A stretch of DNA of 64,000 bases from Pomacea canaliculata (taxonomy: Eukaryota > Mollusca > Gastropoda > Architaenioglossa > Ampullariidae): positions 4,867,872-4,931,871 of the forward strand of contig NC_037601.1 in assembly GCF_003073045.1 (NCBI RefSeq), written 5' to 3'. Every line of letters begins with the position of its first letter. Within the stretch, counting starts at the first letter, position 1. This document shows, one piece after another, positions 47,041-59,244 of the stretch. Below the pieces are notes generated by a model that saw nothing but the letters and a program-made list of their open reading frames with translations, was not told the DNA's origin and made no database searches. The translations under genes and the position numbers were made by a program.

Positions 47041-48770
47041 ATTAGATTATTGCCCGTTATGCCGGTCGGCACGTAGGGCAGCGACAAAGGTCCTCCATTT
47101 TTGCCTGTCCTGGGCTAGCTTCCCCACAGTACCCCAGCTGAGGTTTAGGGTCTTCATGTCTGCCTCCACAGTTCGGCTCCAGGTGATCTTGGGCCGACCT
47201 CGCTTGCGTTTTCCTTCTGGAGTCCAGTGTAAGGCAGCTTTTGTGATGGAGTTGCTCCCGCCTCTGATGACGTGACCAATCCAGCGCCATCGCTTCTTCA
47301 TCAGGATGGTGGCCATGCTCTCCTGCCCACACTGGGCAAGTAGTTCTTCGTTTGAGATTGTCCTTGGCCAGAAGATGCCCAGGATTCTTCGCAGGCTTTG
47401 GTGTGGAAGACTGACAGTTTGTTGAGGTCGCTGTCAGTCATTCGCCAGCACTCCGAGCCATACATTAGAGTGGACATGACCAGACTCTGTAAAGTCTCAG
47501 CTTGGTATTGATGCTGTACTGTGTCGACTTCCAGATGTTGCTTAGCTACAGAAGATGCCCTGCCTTTGCTCAGTCTGCTCTGGATGTCACGGCCTGCTCC
47601 TCCATCTCGCGTGACCAAGCGCTGCCCAAGTAGGTGAAGCTTTCAACCATCGGCAGGTCTTCTCCCTCTATGCTGATCGGTGTTGTAGTGGTGGTGTTCA
47701 GGGTCATCACTTCTGTCTTTGTCCGGCTGATGTGCAGTCCGACCTGCTGCGCAAAGGTGTGCAGGCGAGTCGTCTTCTCCTGCATGTACCGGTGGGTGTG
47801 TGACAGCAGGGCCAGGTCGTCGGCAAAGTCTAGGTCTTCTAAGTTCGTGGAGAGTGTCCATCGTATGCCCCTTGGTTCATCTTCCGTTGTATGGCGCGTT
47901 ACCCAGTCAATGACAAGATTAAAGAGCAGGGAAGACATCACGCAGCCTTGTCTCACTCCGGTCCCGACCTCAAAGTAGATGTCACTGTTTCCAACACAGC
48001 ATGAAAAGTTCGCATAGAAGCTTTTGATCAGCAGTACAATTTCCATTGGTATTCCGTATGCTCTCAGGATGCGCCAAAGGCTCTCTCTATGGATGCTGTC
48101 AAAAGCCTTCTGGAAATCTACGAAGTTAATATAGAGATGCCTCTGCCACTCTGTGCAATGTTCTAGGATGTTGCGTAGTGCGAATATCTGGTCGGTGCAT
48201 CCTCTTCCTCTACGAAAACCAGCCTGTTCTTCTCTAAATTGTGTGTCCACTGCCGCTGAGATTCGATGGATGATGATCTTTGTCAGGATCTTGCTCGGGA
48301 TGGACAGGAGAGTTATTCCTCGCCAGTTGTTGCAGTCGCTAAGGGATCATTTCTTTGGGATTTTGACGATCACTCCTCTGGTCCAGTCATCTGGGACTTG
48401 CTTCCCTTCCCATACTGCGGTAAATAGGGGTTGCAGGATATTAGCTGCCAGTTCTGGGTCTGCTTTGAATAGTTCAGCACCTGGTGCCTTTCTGTTCTTC
48501 AAGGACTTAATTGCTGTGATGATTTCCTGCTTCTCTGGTGGGGCGATGTTAACGTCTAGGTCCTCAATGGCTTCTTGTATGTCGGCTTCTTCGGAAGGTG
48601 GTGGTCTGTTCAGGATCTCTCTGAAGTGTTCATCCCAGCGTGCTTCTTGTTCTCTCTCTGTCGTTAGCAGTTTCCCTCCCTTGTCCTTGACTGGGGCATT
48701 GTTGGTGCTGTGGAATTTGATGGAATTACAGCTGGCTATATCGGATCAGACCTTTCTAGACGACCGACGA
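47041..48770 (-). mobile_element. RTE-like LINE, reverse transcriptase to 3' end
   Basis: Minus-strand RT. The N-terminal block (about 48,540-48,420) contains IKSLKNRKAPG. The main frame (48,250-47,570) has QAGFRRGRGCTDQIFALR, motif A FVDFQKAFDS, motif B QGCVMSSLLF and motif C FADD (47,827-47,816). The C-terminal part (47,618-47,301, 47,316-47,047) contains MKKRWRWIGHVIR and WTPEGKRKRGRPKITW, characteristic of RTE/BovB-like elements. The 3' tail is a short TAATCTAATCTAAAATC run abutting the L1-like fragment. The endonuclease is missing and at least two frameshifts are present. Confidence 0.85.
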
Positions 48771-49299
<529 letters not shown>

Positions 49300-50225
49300 T
49301 GTGAATGCAGCGTGCTAGTATCCGCATCACAAAGATGCGCTCAATGCGCGGTGATCCCAGCAGCCACCAAACTGCAGGTCAAATGATAACTTCAAATAAG
49401 TTTAAACAGTGAGTCTTAAGATTTTTCTTGAAAGATGCAATACTATCAGACTCCTTTGGTCGAAGGGGAAGCGAGTTTCCACAAAAGCGGGGCTACATTG
49501 GAGAAGGATCTGAAACCCGCAGTCTTCTTGTTAGTATTCCCTGACTGAACACTCGGTCGTTCAAGTCTGAAGTGGGCTGCTGAACGAAGGTTCCGCTGAG
49601 GTTGGTAACAGCGAATGAGTTCTTGCAGATAGGCAGGCGCAAGGTCGTGAAGACAGCCATAGGTTAAGGTTAACAATTTGTGCTCAATTCTCTTCTCCAC
49701 AGGAAGCCAATGTAGGTCACGTAGTACAGGAGTAATGTGGTCAGTTGTTTTTTTTTCCTGCAACTGTCCTCGCAGCCGTATTCTGCACTCGCTGTAGCCT
49801 CGACAACTCGCTCTTTGAAATCCCCCAGAGGCAGCTGTTTGCATAGTCTAATTTAGAACCGATGAGGGACACAGCAACTGCATTTGCAGTCTTCTTATTA
49901 AGACTGGTCGGAGTCGTCCAAGTGTGCGGAATATGGAAATAACATGCCTTGACTACAGAACTGACATTGATCAGACATAGTTAGAAGATTGTTCGACATA
50001 GAGTCCAAGTTTCCGTACGGAGCTGGAGAGGATTCTAGCTTGACCCACTTGGATGGAGTCTAGAGAGACTTTGCTAAGGCTAGCTTTGAACCACATAGCA
50101 TCGCCTCTGTCTTTCTCATCATTAAGCTTGAGTTTATTCCTCAGCATCCATGACTTGACCTCTAAACAACAATCTTCTACAGCACAGACTGCCTCACGCA
50201 CCGACACACTGTCAGTACTAAATGA
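49300..50225 (-). mobile_element. L2/CR1-like LINE 3' portion
   Basis: The minus-strand frame 49,844-49,446 has DHITPVLRDLHWLPVEKRIE, LLTLTYGCLHDLAPAYLQEL and FSNVAPLLWKL, the conserved C-terminal block of L2/CR1-type reverse transcriptases. The upstream frame 50,207-49,971 has EVKSWMLRNKLKLNDEK and SLSKVSLDSIQVG from the post-catalytic RT region. The two are out of frame. The 3' UTR (49,300-49,440) includes GCGCTCAATGCGC, also seen near 56,105, and runs into the GAT array. Confidence 0.8.
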
Positions 50226-50250
50226 AAAATAGAGACTATGCTAATGAAAA

Positions 50251-51255
50251 TTAGAACAAAAACAATTGCTTATGCAAGTAAGAAGTCATGGGGTTCTTAA
50301 CTGTCAGTATGGTTTTCCCCTTAGGAGCAAGAGATGTGCCATTGTCAACAGTTAATTTGGTTTTGGTAGGTGAGATGGGCGCATGTTTGGCATACTTCTC
50401 AGGAATGACATTGACAACTAGCGCCAGAGTCGACCTGACATGCAACGTTTGTGCCGCGCAATGATCATCCTTGCCTTGATCACTTTCTTTCTTAAAATTT
50501 TTTCTTTAGCCTCTTGGAGCCAACAGCGCTCGCGAGTTCCTCCTCTGATGAGAAAGAGAAGCAGTCGTCTGTAGGGGAGTTGGAGGATTCATCAGACGAT
50601 ATATTGTGTTTAGCACAATATAGATGTTTCTTTTCTCTCCTGACAGACTTCTTGGGACACCTAACAGCAAAGTGGTTCTTTCTTTGGCACTTAGAACATG
50701 TCTGACCCCAAGCAGGGCAGACTTCCTTCTTCATGACATGCTTTTGTGCACAGAATTTGCAGGTGCTTGGAGTGGTCCCTTTTGGACCTGGAGATAGCAG
50801 CACATTGCTTCATTAACAAGGGGAGTGTCGGATGTTGTCAGAGGCAGCTCAGATTTAAGAGATTTCAGCTGCTTGTGAGTAGCTTCGATGCACGGCATAT
50901 GTTCAATGCAAGACTTAGAGAATAAGCTCAGCCAGGCAATTTGCAGTAGAGTGCCTTCTCTAGTTTCATTGTCACTCCCTGAATACCTAGATACTAATCG
51001 CCGATCTCGCAGTAGGGCGGAATCTGCCATATGCTCGCAGTGGTTACAGGTTTTCTGTAGAGTACGCAGAGCTGTGATATAGTCATCAAAACTTTCACCT
51101 TGTTGCTGGTCTCTCATATTGAACATATAGCGTTCGTACGTCTCATTAGTCTTTCCGATGAAGTGATCATTCTGCGCATGCGTATTCCGTCGCTCAGCTG
51201 TCGTACAAGCTAGCTGACACAGGCTGCACGTCTGCAAACAGTCTGGCTTATTCAA
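50251..51255 (-). mobile_element. Ty3/Gypsy gag-protease fragment
   Basis: The minus-strand frame 51,255-50,731 contains gag features (YERYMFNMRDQQQGESFDDY, TLQKTCNHCE). The next frame (50,803-50,492) has a CCHC zinc knuckle CSKCQRKNHFAVRC. The last (50,445-50,251) contains VNVIPEKYAKH, the region following a retropepsin active-site DSGA, which is itself degraded. No LTR, RT or integrase is visible, so this is a truncated remnant. It ends only about 90 bp before exon 1 of HtrL copy 2. Confidence 0.75.
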
Positions 51256-52314
51256 GCCGTGGGAGCGCCCAGTCCGTGGAGCAGTCCGTGGGACAGCCCT
51301 GCATCAGCACTTACATTTCCTGGAGCAAACGTGTCCTTCAGTCATGCCATGGATTGTATCGCACAAACGAGGTCAAGGCACTCCTTTTGTGCTGGCATCA
51401 TTCTTTGCTGTGTGTCCATCCTCTATTAGATGCGAACATTTCTTATCCAAGGTAAACATTTCTTTTCAGTTCGTCACCATTTTTCTATCAAACTATCATT
51501 TACCAATGTGCCCTTTATTTCTATGCAATGCATTTCAGAGGGAAAAGTGTTTGTGTGGGATTTATTTCCTGAATGTCTTTCCGCTGAACATCATGGGATT
51601 GACTAGTCCATTCCAAACAAACTGTTGCGCGCGCGTTATAATAGTCAGTTCCACATAGACATGTGCTTCAACACTTTTACTGCGATATCTGTTTTGTGAT
51701 GATTTGACACTTTCATCACGATTTTTATCTATGTTTCTAACTATTATCTATCTGCTCTAGTCCAACGACTTTCCGGTGTGTAGATCTGTCTCATCTATAA
51801 ATGTCATCCGACATAAGAACGACTTGGCATTTCCATTTTCGTCTTTGTTTTTCTTGTGATTGTAATGTGCGGTAAGCCTGGCTTCAACTAGGATACCGCG
51901 CTAACATTATATACATCGAAACACACTTTTTGGACATACTTTGTGTGCAGGTTTATGTCTGTTGATCAGTTTGTTTGCTGACATAATTTGGACTGAGTCC
52001 ATATGTGTGCTTTGTGCATTTTGTGTCTTACTTTGTGTACTATCCTTTCTCTTCTCAGGCGCTTTGAGCCCTCTGTTAAAGTATATATATACTTTGTTAT
52101 TATTAAGTGCTTCACAGATGGTAATACAACATTTAAGTTTTATCATTGGACAGCTCTGAAAGACATTTCAACTGGACCATAAAGTGAACTTTGTACTTCA
52201 AAGCGTTTTCTGGTGACGTTTTTTTCAAATGACGACGAACAAAATGACGCACACAAGACGTCAGACACGAGACACCATTCACACACGAGACAATACGAGA
52301 CTATGACTCTAGTG

Positions 52315-52625
52315 CAGTGGTTCTCAAAGTGTGGGCCGTGGACCACTTGTGGGCCGCACACGTGAGTCAGATGGTCCGTGGCTGACAGTCATCATATGTA
52401 GGGCTAGTGAAAATTCAGGATAACACGGCAAACACGGACGCCGTGATTTAGGCAGACTTCCGTGTAATTTGGCGAATGAGTACTTTGGCGAATGCCTTGA
52501 AATGACCCTGTTTTGTGCATGTTTCCGTGTATATCTGTGGTTCGTACAAAACTCCTATTAAATTCTATATGATAGTTTGTCGGACATACATGTGTACTTT
52601 TTGGACAGCATAGTGTCATGTTTAT
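52315..52625 (+). mobile_element. hAT-like element left end in HtrL copy 2
   Basis: CAGTGGTTCTCAAAGTGTGG, a classic Charlie-type hAT start, follows the octamer CTCTAGTG (52,307-52,314). The matching right end with the same octamer is in HtrL copy 1 (29,106/29,107). The right part of the element is deleted here. A short block near 52,600-52,625 (GCATAGTGTCATGTTTATCA) also occurs in copy 1 at about 27,215-27,235. Confidence 0.75.
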
Positions 52626-52997
52626 CATTAACACTGAGGTTTTTTTGGGGTTTTTTTCGCTTCCGCGGGCATGTATACCAAGATGAGGGGCGAGCTGCTG
52701 TCATTCTTGCCGTCAGAAAGTTTCAATCCAGTTCAGCATGCGACACTTCAGGTATTTCAATATAAAATTAGTTTGTGTGCTTCACGCTACTTATCATCCT
52801 TCAAGAGGCTCTGGTCTTGTGGATATTTAATCAGCCGGCTTTCACAGACACCTATCGGATTTTATGTTTTAAATTTATAGTAATAAGAAACAGAAATAAC
52901 AATATCATCATTCACAAAGGTAAAAGTCATATGCAACAGTACAATTACAGCGAACATGGTGCACCGCTGTGAAATTGTGTTTTATAGTATTGAACAA

Positions 52998-53740
52998 GAT
53001 TGTAACTGAATTATTGTGTGTTGGTGAAAGCATCTCCTGGATTTATGCACATTCTGCTTATTTGCGCTACTTCTAAGCAACATTATAAAATATTATTGCT
53101 CATGTAACTGAATTATTGTGTGTTGGTGAAAGCAGGGCCGTGCTTAGGGGCAGGCGGACGAGGCATCTGCCTAGGGCCCCGCGCTTCAAGGGGCCCCGCG
53201 CTTTTGATTGATATGGTAACTAGGCATATGGAAGTGTAGTCAGCCGTATCACATTCTCGCTTTTTTTAGTGTTGAAAACTTACATGTTATATTATGCCGT
53301 ATGTTTACGTGTTGCTATGTTATTTGGTTACTAAATCTGAATGTCTTTCGCATGTACGTGTGTCGGTGTGTGTGTTGTGTGTTACTTAATGGCGGATGCA
53401 AACCCATCAACTCAACCTCAACTACAACTGCAGACTGTAGGGTTCCCTTCGTTGTAACCTATTGACGAATGTTACAAATAAATTAATCGTAGGCTTATGT
53501 TGTAATGTGTATGCAGGGTGCTGTCAATGATAAAAGACGAGATATCCCTGAGGAAAAAAGTGACTTTAGATCCCAACTAAAACCGTGTGATCGTGGCGTG
53601 AGGGCCCCGCACATGCCCTTTGCCTCGGGCCCCGCGGGGGCTAAGAACGGGCCTGGGTGAAAGCATCTCCTGGATTTATGCACATTCTGCTTATTTGCGC
53701 TACTTCTAAGCAACATTATAAAATATTATTGCTCATGTAA
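52998..53740 (+). repeat. ~105 bp tandem duplication in intron 1 of copy 2
   Basis: The unit from TGTAACTGAATTATTG through TTGGTGAAAGCATCTCC to ATTATTGCTCA occurs twice, the second one split by the 523 bp hAT. Copy 1 has a single unit (about 29,800-29,902). Confidence 0.8.
53133..53655. mobile_element. 523 bp non-autonomous hAT in HtrL copy 2
   Basis: Left end CAGGGCCGTGCTTAGGGG, right end GGCTAAGAACGGGCCTG, inverted. Perfect 8-bp duplication GGTGAAAG (53,125-53,132 and 53,656-53,663). Subterminal GGGCCCCGCG blocks on both sides. No transposase. Its termini resemble those of the 3.0 kb hAT at 38,276-41,300, a possible autonomous relative. Confidence 0.95.
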
Positions 53741-55551
53741 CAATAACTTGGGATCAATGTGGTACCTGCCTGCGTTGTTGTAGTGTATGAAAATGTCTTG
53801 TCGATGTTATTGACTTAATATCTGACGATATCAACTTAGTTCTGACTAATTTTAATACAGGTGTAGAACTTGCTGGAGCTTGCTTTAGAAATTGAAAAAA
53901 GTCCTTGTCATCACTCAATCTGAACAAAGCACAAAAAGTACTTAATGACAAGGGCACAAATGTTCCACACAACTCATTTAGATTATTCATTAACCCATAA
54001 TGTTCATTACTGTTATTATTCCTTTCAGTCTCTCCCGCTTACTCACAGAGAGAAGAGAGAGCTCATCATCACACCGAATGTTTATTGTTTACAGGAAATA
54101 AGGGAATATTGTTTACAAGGCCATTTAACAACTTTATAGTGGACTTAGAGCTTTATAGTGGACAAGCAAACTGATGGCGTGGCTTTTACATTTACCTTCA
54201 GACGAGAGCCTGCGTACACTGTCTCTCTCATCGCGCATTACTGTCAACCCTGTGGCTATTGTGCACAGTCAACAGTATTTTCCCTGTAAGAACACTACAA
54301 AGTAAGATAACGTAAAGGAATGAAGACATTTGTTTAGTTTTCTCTTACATTTGAAAAACTATCTTTAAAAAGATTCCTAATTACAGACACAACAAAGCAG
54401 CAGTGTGCAGCCTAACAAACCCATGGAATACAATGTGACGATGGTCAGCGCCTTCATAGACATCGGTGAGTTCGGCAAAGGTACCCCGAACATTAAGCGC
54501 GACCACAGGATCTACCAGGAATGGTCATGGGCCTACTCCGCCATCTACACGCCGCTTGTATTCTACACGGACTCCCCGTCATTCGCCGACCACATGCAGC
54601 ACGTGCGACAGAAACAGCCGGACCTCACTAAGATAATCCTCGTCAACCGCACCAGCCTGTGGGCCTTCCAGCTGAGGGACGCCATCGCAGCCATTTACCG
54701 TGCTGGCTACCCTGTACACTACCCCAACACCGTCTACCCTGATTACACGTGCGTCACGCACGCCAAGTTCGAGTTCATCAAAGACGCCATCTTGAACAAC
54801 TACTTCAACAACTACAGCAGGCATGTGGTGTGGGTGGATGTAGGTTACTTTCGAGACATGTGGACACGCCACAAGAACACCACAGCTTTCACAATGCATC
54901 CTTTGGCCAACCTGGATCCCAAGCGGGTTATGTGTACATAGGTGTGAGCGCCGAACTTCACGATGGCTTGGAGATATATTTTCTGGGAGAATATCAACTG
55001 GGTAGCAGGCGGCTTCTTCTTGGCTAAACGACAGGTCATGATGGATTTCGTGCTGCAGTATCAAAGAGCCGTGGAGCTGTTCTTGCGACTAAATCAAAGC
55101 CAGGTGATGGTCTTTAACGGGATACAAATTACCCTGGATATTATGAGTACTAGCACAATGCGACCCTCCTAAGGTTGAGTTAATGGCATGTACACGCTTT
55201 AACACACACTCAGGTTGAGTTAATGACATGCACACGGTTTCACACACACACACATATATATATATAGGCAGGCAGGCAGAGGATTTGGATTACATGAGGT
55301 AAAATAGTAGTGTTTCCAGACGATTAACGCCTTTTCTATTATGTTGTTTCTCTTTCTCTCCTCAGGTGGAGCAGCATGTCCTATATTCTATTTACACCGA
55401 CGAAGGCAGAGAAATTGTAAAGCCAACAATAGAACTTCAACCAATTCAGTCTGGCTGGTTTGATCTTGGATTCAACTCTTTAGTTCCAGTAAACTATTCT
55501 GCTTTATCTCAAAGACTTGAATTCATGTCTACGTTCCAAAATGTGCAATGA

Positions 55552-56040
55552 ACTATATATATTAACAAATTTTTATTGCTATTTTTATTATTGAATTTGT
55601 AGAGCACATTTTATAAATTTTCAAAGACATTAGGTATTTTATCGTTTAGTCCCTAAAGAAAGCCTTTAAAAAGTACTTATTACTGATTTTCTAAAAGTAT
55701 CTACACAAATTTACTTTTCAGCAAAAACGAAAGGTTTATTTTTTAAAAACAGTTTTACAAAACTGGCGTGTGTTTAACAGCTCCAATAAATAATGTTTTG
55801 TTATTTTAAGACACAGAAGATTTATTATAAAGATAAATACCTGATAGTATCCTTTTATTATACAACTTGATGGCTTATCTTGATGGAAGAGATTCGTTAA
55901 GATTGAGCTTGATTTTAAAAAAATCATTTTAGACCATGGATTTAATTTTATGCAAACAACTCTGAAAGTCTTTGATTTTGGCAAAGATATTTGTAGTTAG
56001 ATAAAAATTTGTAACATTAAAATCTGTGTTCAGCAGTTAT
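55552..56040. other. No recognisable gene
   Basis: AT-rich 3' flank of HtrL copy 2. It differs from copy 1, whose flank is replaced by a Polinton fragment just downstream of the shared TTGAATTTGTAG. Confidence 0.5.
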
Positions 56041-56180
56041 AGCAAAGGGTGATGATGATGATGATGGGGTCTTATAACGCGCAAAATCAGTATCATAGAG
56101 AAACGCTCAATGCGCCGAAATTGTACATAAAAGTACACCAATAAAATCCACATTAGCAGCCACAGAAAACCAAAAGGAAA
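56041..56180 (-). mobile_element. LINE/SINE 3' end with GAT tail
   Basis: A GATGATGATGATGATG run is followed by GGGTCTTATAACGCGC and ACGCTCAATGCGCC. The latter resembles the 3' UTR of the L2-like LINE at 49,300-49,440, in the same orientation. No coding portion is attached. Confidence 0.5.
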
Positions 56181-57470
56181 GTTCACACAGTGAAGTTGCA
56201 CACAGTATCAAACGATCCGACGGCTAAAAAATGACCACAATTGTGAGCGAACGATCTGCTGCTGCAAAGCGCATGAACACTACTCACAAACACAGGTCCA
56301 CAAATCAGGAGAAAGAAGAACAGGTGTTCACATGGGCATTGTAGGAAAAATGAAGGGTGAGATCATCAGGTGCTTGGCCCAGCAGTACAGTCCTCAGTCC
56401 TCTTGACGAGTGCTGAACTACATGCACTGTGGTCGTATCTCGGTGACCTGTATATAGCTGATCGATACAGGCCACACTGTCAAACTGCACGATGACCTCC
56501 TCTGATGATTGTGATCAACATCTACAAGCCACATGATGTAAGTGTCTTTGTGTTGTGATCAACATCTACAAGCCGCATGATTGAAGTGTCTTTGTGCAGC
56601 GAACTTGAGTTGCAGTAAATAAAGTGAAGCGACGATCCCCTTTGTCATTGTATAATATGATAAGATTCCTTCATATTCTTAAGATGTTCTCAGTATATTC
56701 TCAATATTTTTCCGATGTCATCGATCCTTGTTATCTGGAGTCGTCACCGTTAGATCTACAGTGATCGCCCTTAGTAACCACAAATAACCACAAAACTACA
56801 AATAGTTTGCACTTCTTTCTCGTGGAACGGCTGAGACTCTCAGCTGCCAGTGTTAGTATCAGCTGCACAAAGGACTGTTAGTGTCCGCCATAGAAGCAAA
56901 CTCCGAGAAAAGCTCTTGTATCTGGAATATCGTGTGGCAACAGCCTGTCCTCAGTGTTCACAGAACAGGAAAACAGGGTCTTGTTATCTGCCCAATGGTG
57001 GGGAGGTGATGTCGATGGTAAGGCTGACTTGCTGGTGTACAATCAGGCAGTTTAGCAAGTCGTCTGCCATGGGCCCGTACTGGATCTCAACGGCCCTGAG
57101 TTCAGATCTACAGCTTGGAAAGCCATGGAAAAAGGCAAAAGCCAAAGGGTTAGAGGAGTACTCACTATACGAACCTACCAGTGACACTAAGAGACATTAT
57201 TATGTGACATAAGGTCGAATGAAATAAGGACTCGAAGTAAATATATTTAACTTTTCTCTGTGAAGAACTTGCATAACAGGAAAGACTCCCATAATTCTTG
57301 TTTTTCTTGTGAAAATTTTACATTTTTTTTTTGTTTTGTTTTTTGTAGAGATCGTATTAGTATGAGAATTTTATGTTGGATCTTTATTGGAGGGAGCTGT
57401 ATATGTAGTATTTATAGCTTATATTTTTCCATATTCTAACCGTGATATCCGAGATAGTTATGTATGAGTG
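56181..57470. other. Unassigned region, possible decayed element genes
   Basis: Weak open frames only. The minus-strand frame 57,187-56,984 (RAVEIQYGPMADDLL, QQVSLTIDITSPP) and the plus-strand frame 56,850-57,212 overlap; neither matches a family I recognise. Given the Polinton genes just to the right, the minus frame could be the decayed continuation of a Polinton structural gene, but I cannot show this. A short direct repeat, GTGATCAACATCTACAAGCC, occurs at 56,510 and 56,555. Confidence 0.3.
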
Positions 57471-57475
57471 TTACA

Positions 57476-57694
57476 CTATGTGTTTATATATTTATATGCA
57501 CGTGCACAGAATAATAAAAAAACACTGGAAAATAATTGTTTGAGGTATGAATTGGGAAGTTGAATTTCTGATAGTCCTACCTCAAATTCTCGCTCCAAGT
57601 CGATGGTCTGCAGAAGTTTAGTAAAATAGTGACTAACAGAGTTGTCTGGAGAATATTCCATCGAGCTGTTGCTGGGTAGGGTGAGATAAAACAT
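57476..57694 (-). pseudogene. Polinton-associated protein, N-terminal fragment
   Basis: It begins MFYLTLPSNSSMEY and continues with IQLPNSYL. I recognise this as the start of a protein commonly encoded by metazoan Polintons, likely structural. The frame stops after 72 codons, far short of what I expect, and the region to its left is degraded. It is downstream of, and on the same strand as, the integrase fragment. Confidence 0.5.
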
Positions 57695-57912
57695 GGTTTT
57701 TTGGTGGTGGTGGTGGTGGTGGTGGTGGTGGTGGTTGTTGTTGTTGTCTTTTTTTGAGTGGTGAAAACAGGAGGCGGTGGAGGGTCGATAGCAGGGTTGG
57801 GAAGCACGTATCCGAGACAGCTACCGAGCAAAGCCACCCACAAATTGTCCGCTCCGTGTCCACGTGTCAGATTAAAGAGCGAGACGCCGACCACAACATA
57901 AATAAGGATCAT
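57577..57912 (-). CDS. Small membrane ORF with Pro/Thr tract in Polinton region
   Basis: A 111-codon frame. The N-terminus MILIYVVVGVSLFNL is hydrophobic (possible signal or membrane segment). A second weakly hydrophobic stretch (NLWVALLGSCLGYVLP) follows, then PPPPP and a Thr repeat encoded by a (GGT)n run on the plus strand (57,700-57,734). The C-terminal part overlaps the start of the neighbouring MFYLTLPSN frame and is probably read-through of that gene in another frame. Small membrane proteins are common in Polintons; the function is unknown. Confidence 0.35.
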   Translation of the reverse strand: MILIYVVVGVSLFNLTRGHGADNLWVALLGSCLGYVLPNPAIDPPPPPVFTTQKKTTTTTTTTTTTTTTTKKPCFISPYPATARWNILQTTLLVTILLNFCRPSTWSENLR

Positions 57913-58070
57913 TTGGCAAAAAAAAAAACAAAAAAAACAATTTCACTTCGAGGAATTCGACGTTCCATGATGCGCCACAAGCCAGTCGGTGGTTGCGCGT
58001 CTGATGGAGGTAGTGGTTGTGTTGTGCCTTCCATCAGTACCGGGTGAGCGACGACTGCGGAATCCAAGAA

Positions 58071-58675
58071 TTATATGAGGCATCGTAACCGTACCATTTG
58101 ACTAAATACTCCTTTTTCCTCCTGCCCCCACATTAAAATCTCCTCGATTCGATACTTGTCTTTTACACCGACCTTTTGTAGTTCTTGGCTGTAAAACGTT
58201 CTGTGCACTTCGTCCCCGTGGTCATCTTTTAACACATAGGTGGTGGGTTCGGTATCATAGATGCGACTGATAGTAAAGAGTTCCTCATTAAAAGTTCCTT
58301 GTATCTCAGGGTGGTTTTTCGGGTAAAATATCGCCATATATTGTCTTTCAAACTTCGATTAAAGCGCTCCACAACGGCAGCTTTGATATCTTCGTTTTCA
58401 GTCACAAAAAAGCTAATGTGAGCTTCTTTTAAAAATGTTTGAAATGTTGGATTTAAAAACTCGGTTCCTTTGTCCGTTTGCAGCTTTCTGGGCTTGCGAC
58501 CCGTAGAAAAAATGCGTCGAAAAGCATCCACCATCGTAGGACATGAGGGTGGTGGTGATGGTGTCGTTTGTTCTTGCGGTCTCACGTCAACCGTCCCTAA
58601 GGGTCTGTTTCTGTACTGTGCAAACCTCCTCAAAAAACCGCCACAACGTTTGCTGATAGAGATTTTCTTTGTCAT
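58071..58675 (-). pseudogene. Polinton-type integrase (C-terminal half), broken
   Basis: A DDE (rve-type) integrase. The minus frame 58,675-58,229 has FRRIFSTGRKPRKLQTDKGT with the second catalytic Asp, then VVERFNRSLKDNIWRYF with the catalytic Glu. A second frame (58,337-58,071) carries the chromodomain-like C-terminus (FTISRIYDTEPTTYVLKDD, FYSQELQKV). The zinc-binding N-terminus and first catalytic Asp are missing. The sequence before FRRIF (VDVRPQEQTTPSPP) belongs to a different protein, so an internal deletion fused two genes. A frameshift near 58,300 separates the two frames. It is inactive as it stands. Confidence 0.75.
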
Positions 58676-58959
58676 GTAAACCGAGATCCGTTCGCTCCAA
58701 AATATCGCGCATCTGTGGGTCCATGTCTGTCACACTTTGACACATGGCGTCCGAAACAGGTGGTGGTGTCATTCGGGGATCCATCAAAATCAGTTTTTTT
58801 GGTGTGTTCCATGATTACTCGTTAGAGGTAAACGATCCCACCAGTCCTCCCAAGGCGGTCAAAATAGGTTTCAAAACAAAAAAAAGCAAACCTCCTTTTT
58901 GAAGAATCTGTTTTTGGCGTTTCACAGAAGTATTCCTGCGTGCATTATTCCTCAAAAAA

Positions 58960-59244
58960 AAACAACAACACATCAAGGGTTAAAGTGAACTACGGGATGG
59001 GTGGATCTGTGACAGGGTATAGACGAGAGGGGGGAGTAAATACCTGGAATTACACCGGTTGTCATAAAGGTGTTACTCAAGCACAGAGGTATAAAACCTG
59101 AGACGAACTGTCCTGTATACCACACTCACCTGTCTGGAGCAGGCAATGACATGGCCGCCTCTGCAGATTTCCGTCTTCAAGAAATTTCCACAGACTCCAA
59201 TGGTAAGGGAAGCGCTTCTAGTTTGTTGACTGTGGCTGATAATA
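58960..59244 (+). promoter_or_regulatory. Promoter-like block with TATA box, copy 2
   Basis: TATAAAA at 59,090-59,096, ATG at 59,151 opening MAASADFRLQEISTDSNG, and a splice-donor-like GGTAAGG near 59,201. One-base indels relative to 35,200-35,520 change the short reading frame, so the peptide is not conserved. The TATA-to-ATG layout is conserved. Confidence 0.45.

Larger units (their letters stand above)
51344..55551 (+). pseudogene. HtrL/YibB-like type II membrane protein, copy 2 (stop codons)
   Basis: Exons 51344-51451, 54387-55103, 55366-55551 with the same phase-0 splice sites as copy 1. Exon 1 is 108 bp and open, but compensating indels have rewritten much of the hydrophobic anchor (now TPFVLASFFAVCPSS). 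Exon 2 has a clean N-terminal part with the VTMVSAFIDIG motif (EFGKGTPNIK follows) and two extra residues in NNYFNNYS. It then meets TAG at 54,939-54,941 and TGA two codons later, where copy 1 reads CAG and GGA. Beyond the stops the frame is open again. Exon 3 ends normally at TGA (LEFMSTFQNVQ). The two copies thus complement each other's lesions. Intron 2 is only 262 bp and represents the ancestral state lacking the 2.7 kb TIR element. Confidence 0.8.
57476..59244 (-). mobile_element. Polinton (Maverick) fragment 2
   Basis: On the minus strand from right to left: the C-terminal end of the small basic protein (58,945-58,816; KGGLLFFVLKPILTALGGLV), a frame starting at 58,814 and including MDPRMTPPPVSDAM and DLGLHDKENLYQQTLW, a retroviral-type integrase (58,675-58,071), and small ORFs (57,912-57,476). 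To the right lies the promoter-like block shared with 35,200-35,520. No terminal repeats, polymerase B or complete capsid genes are in view. Internal deletions join non-adjacent parts. Confidence 0.7.
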
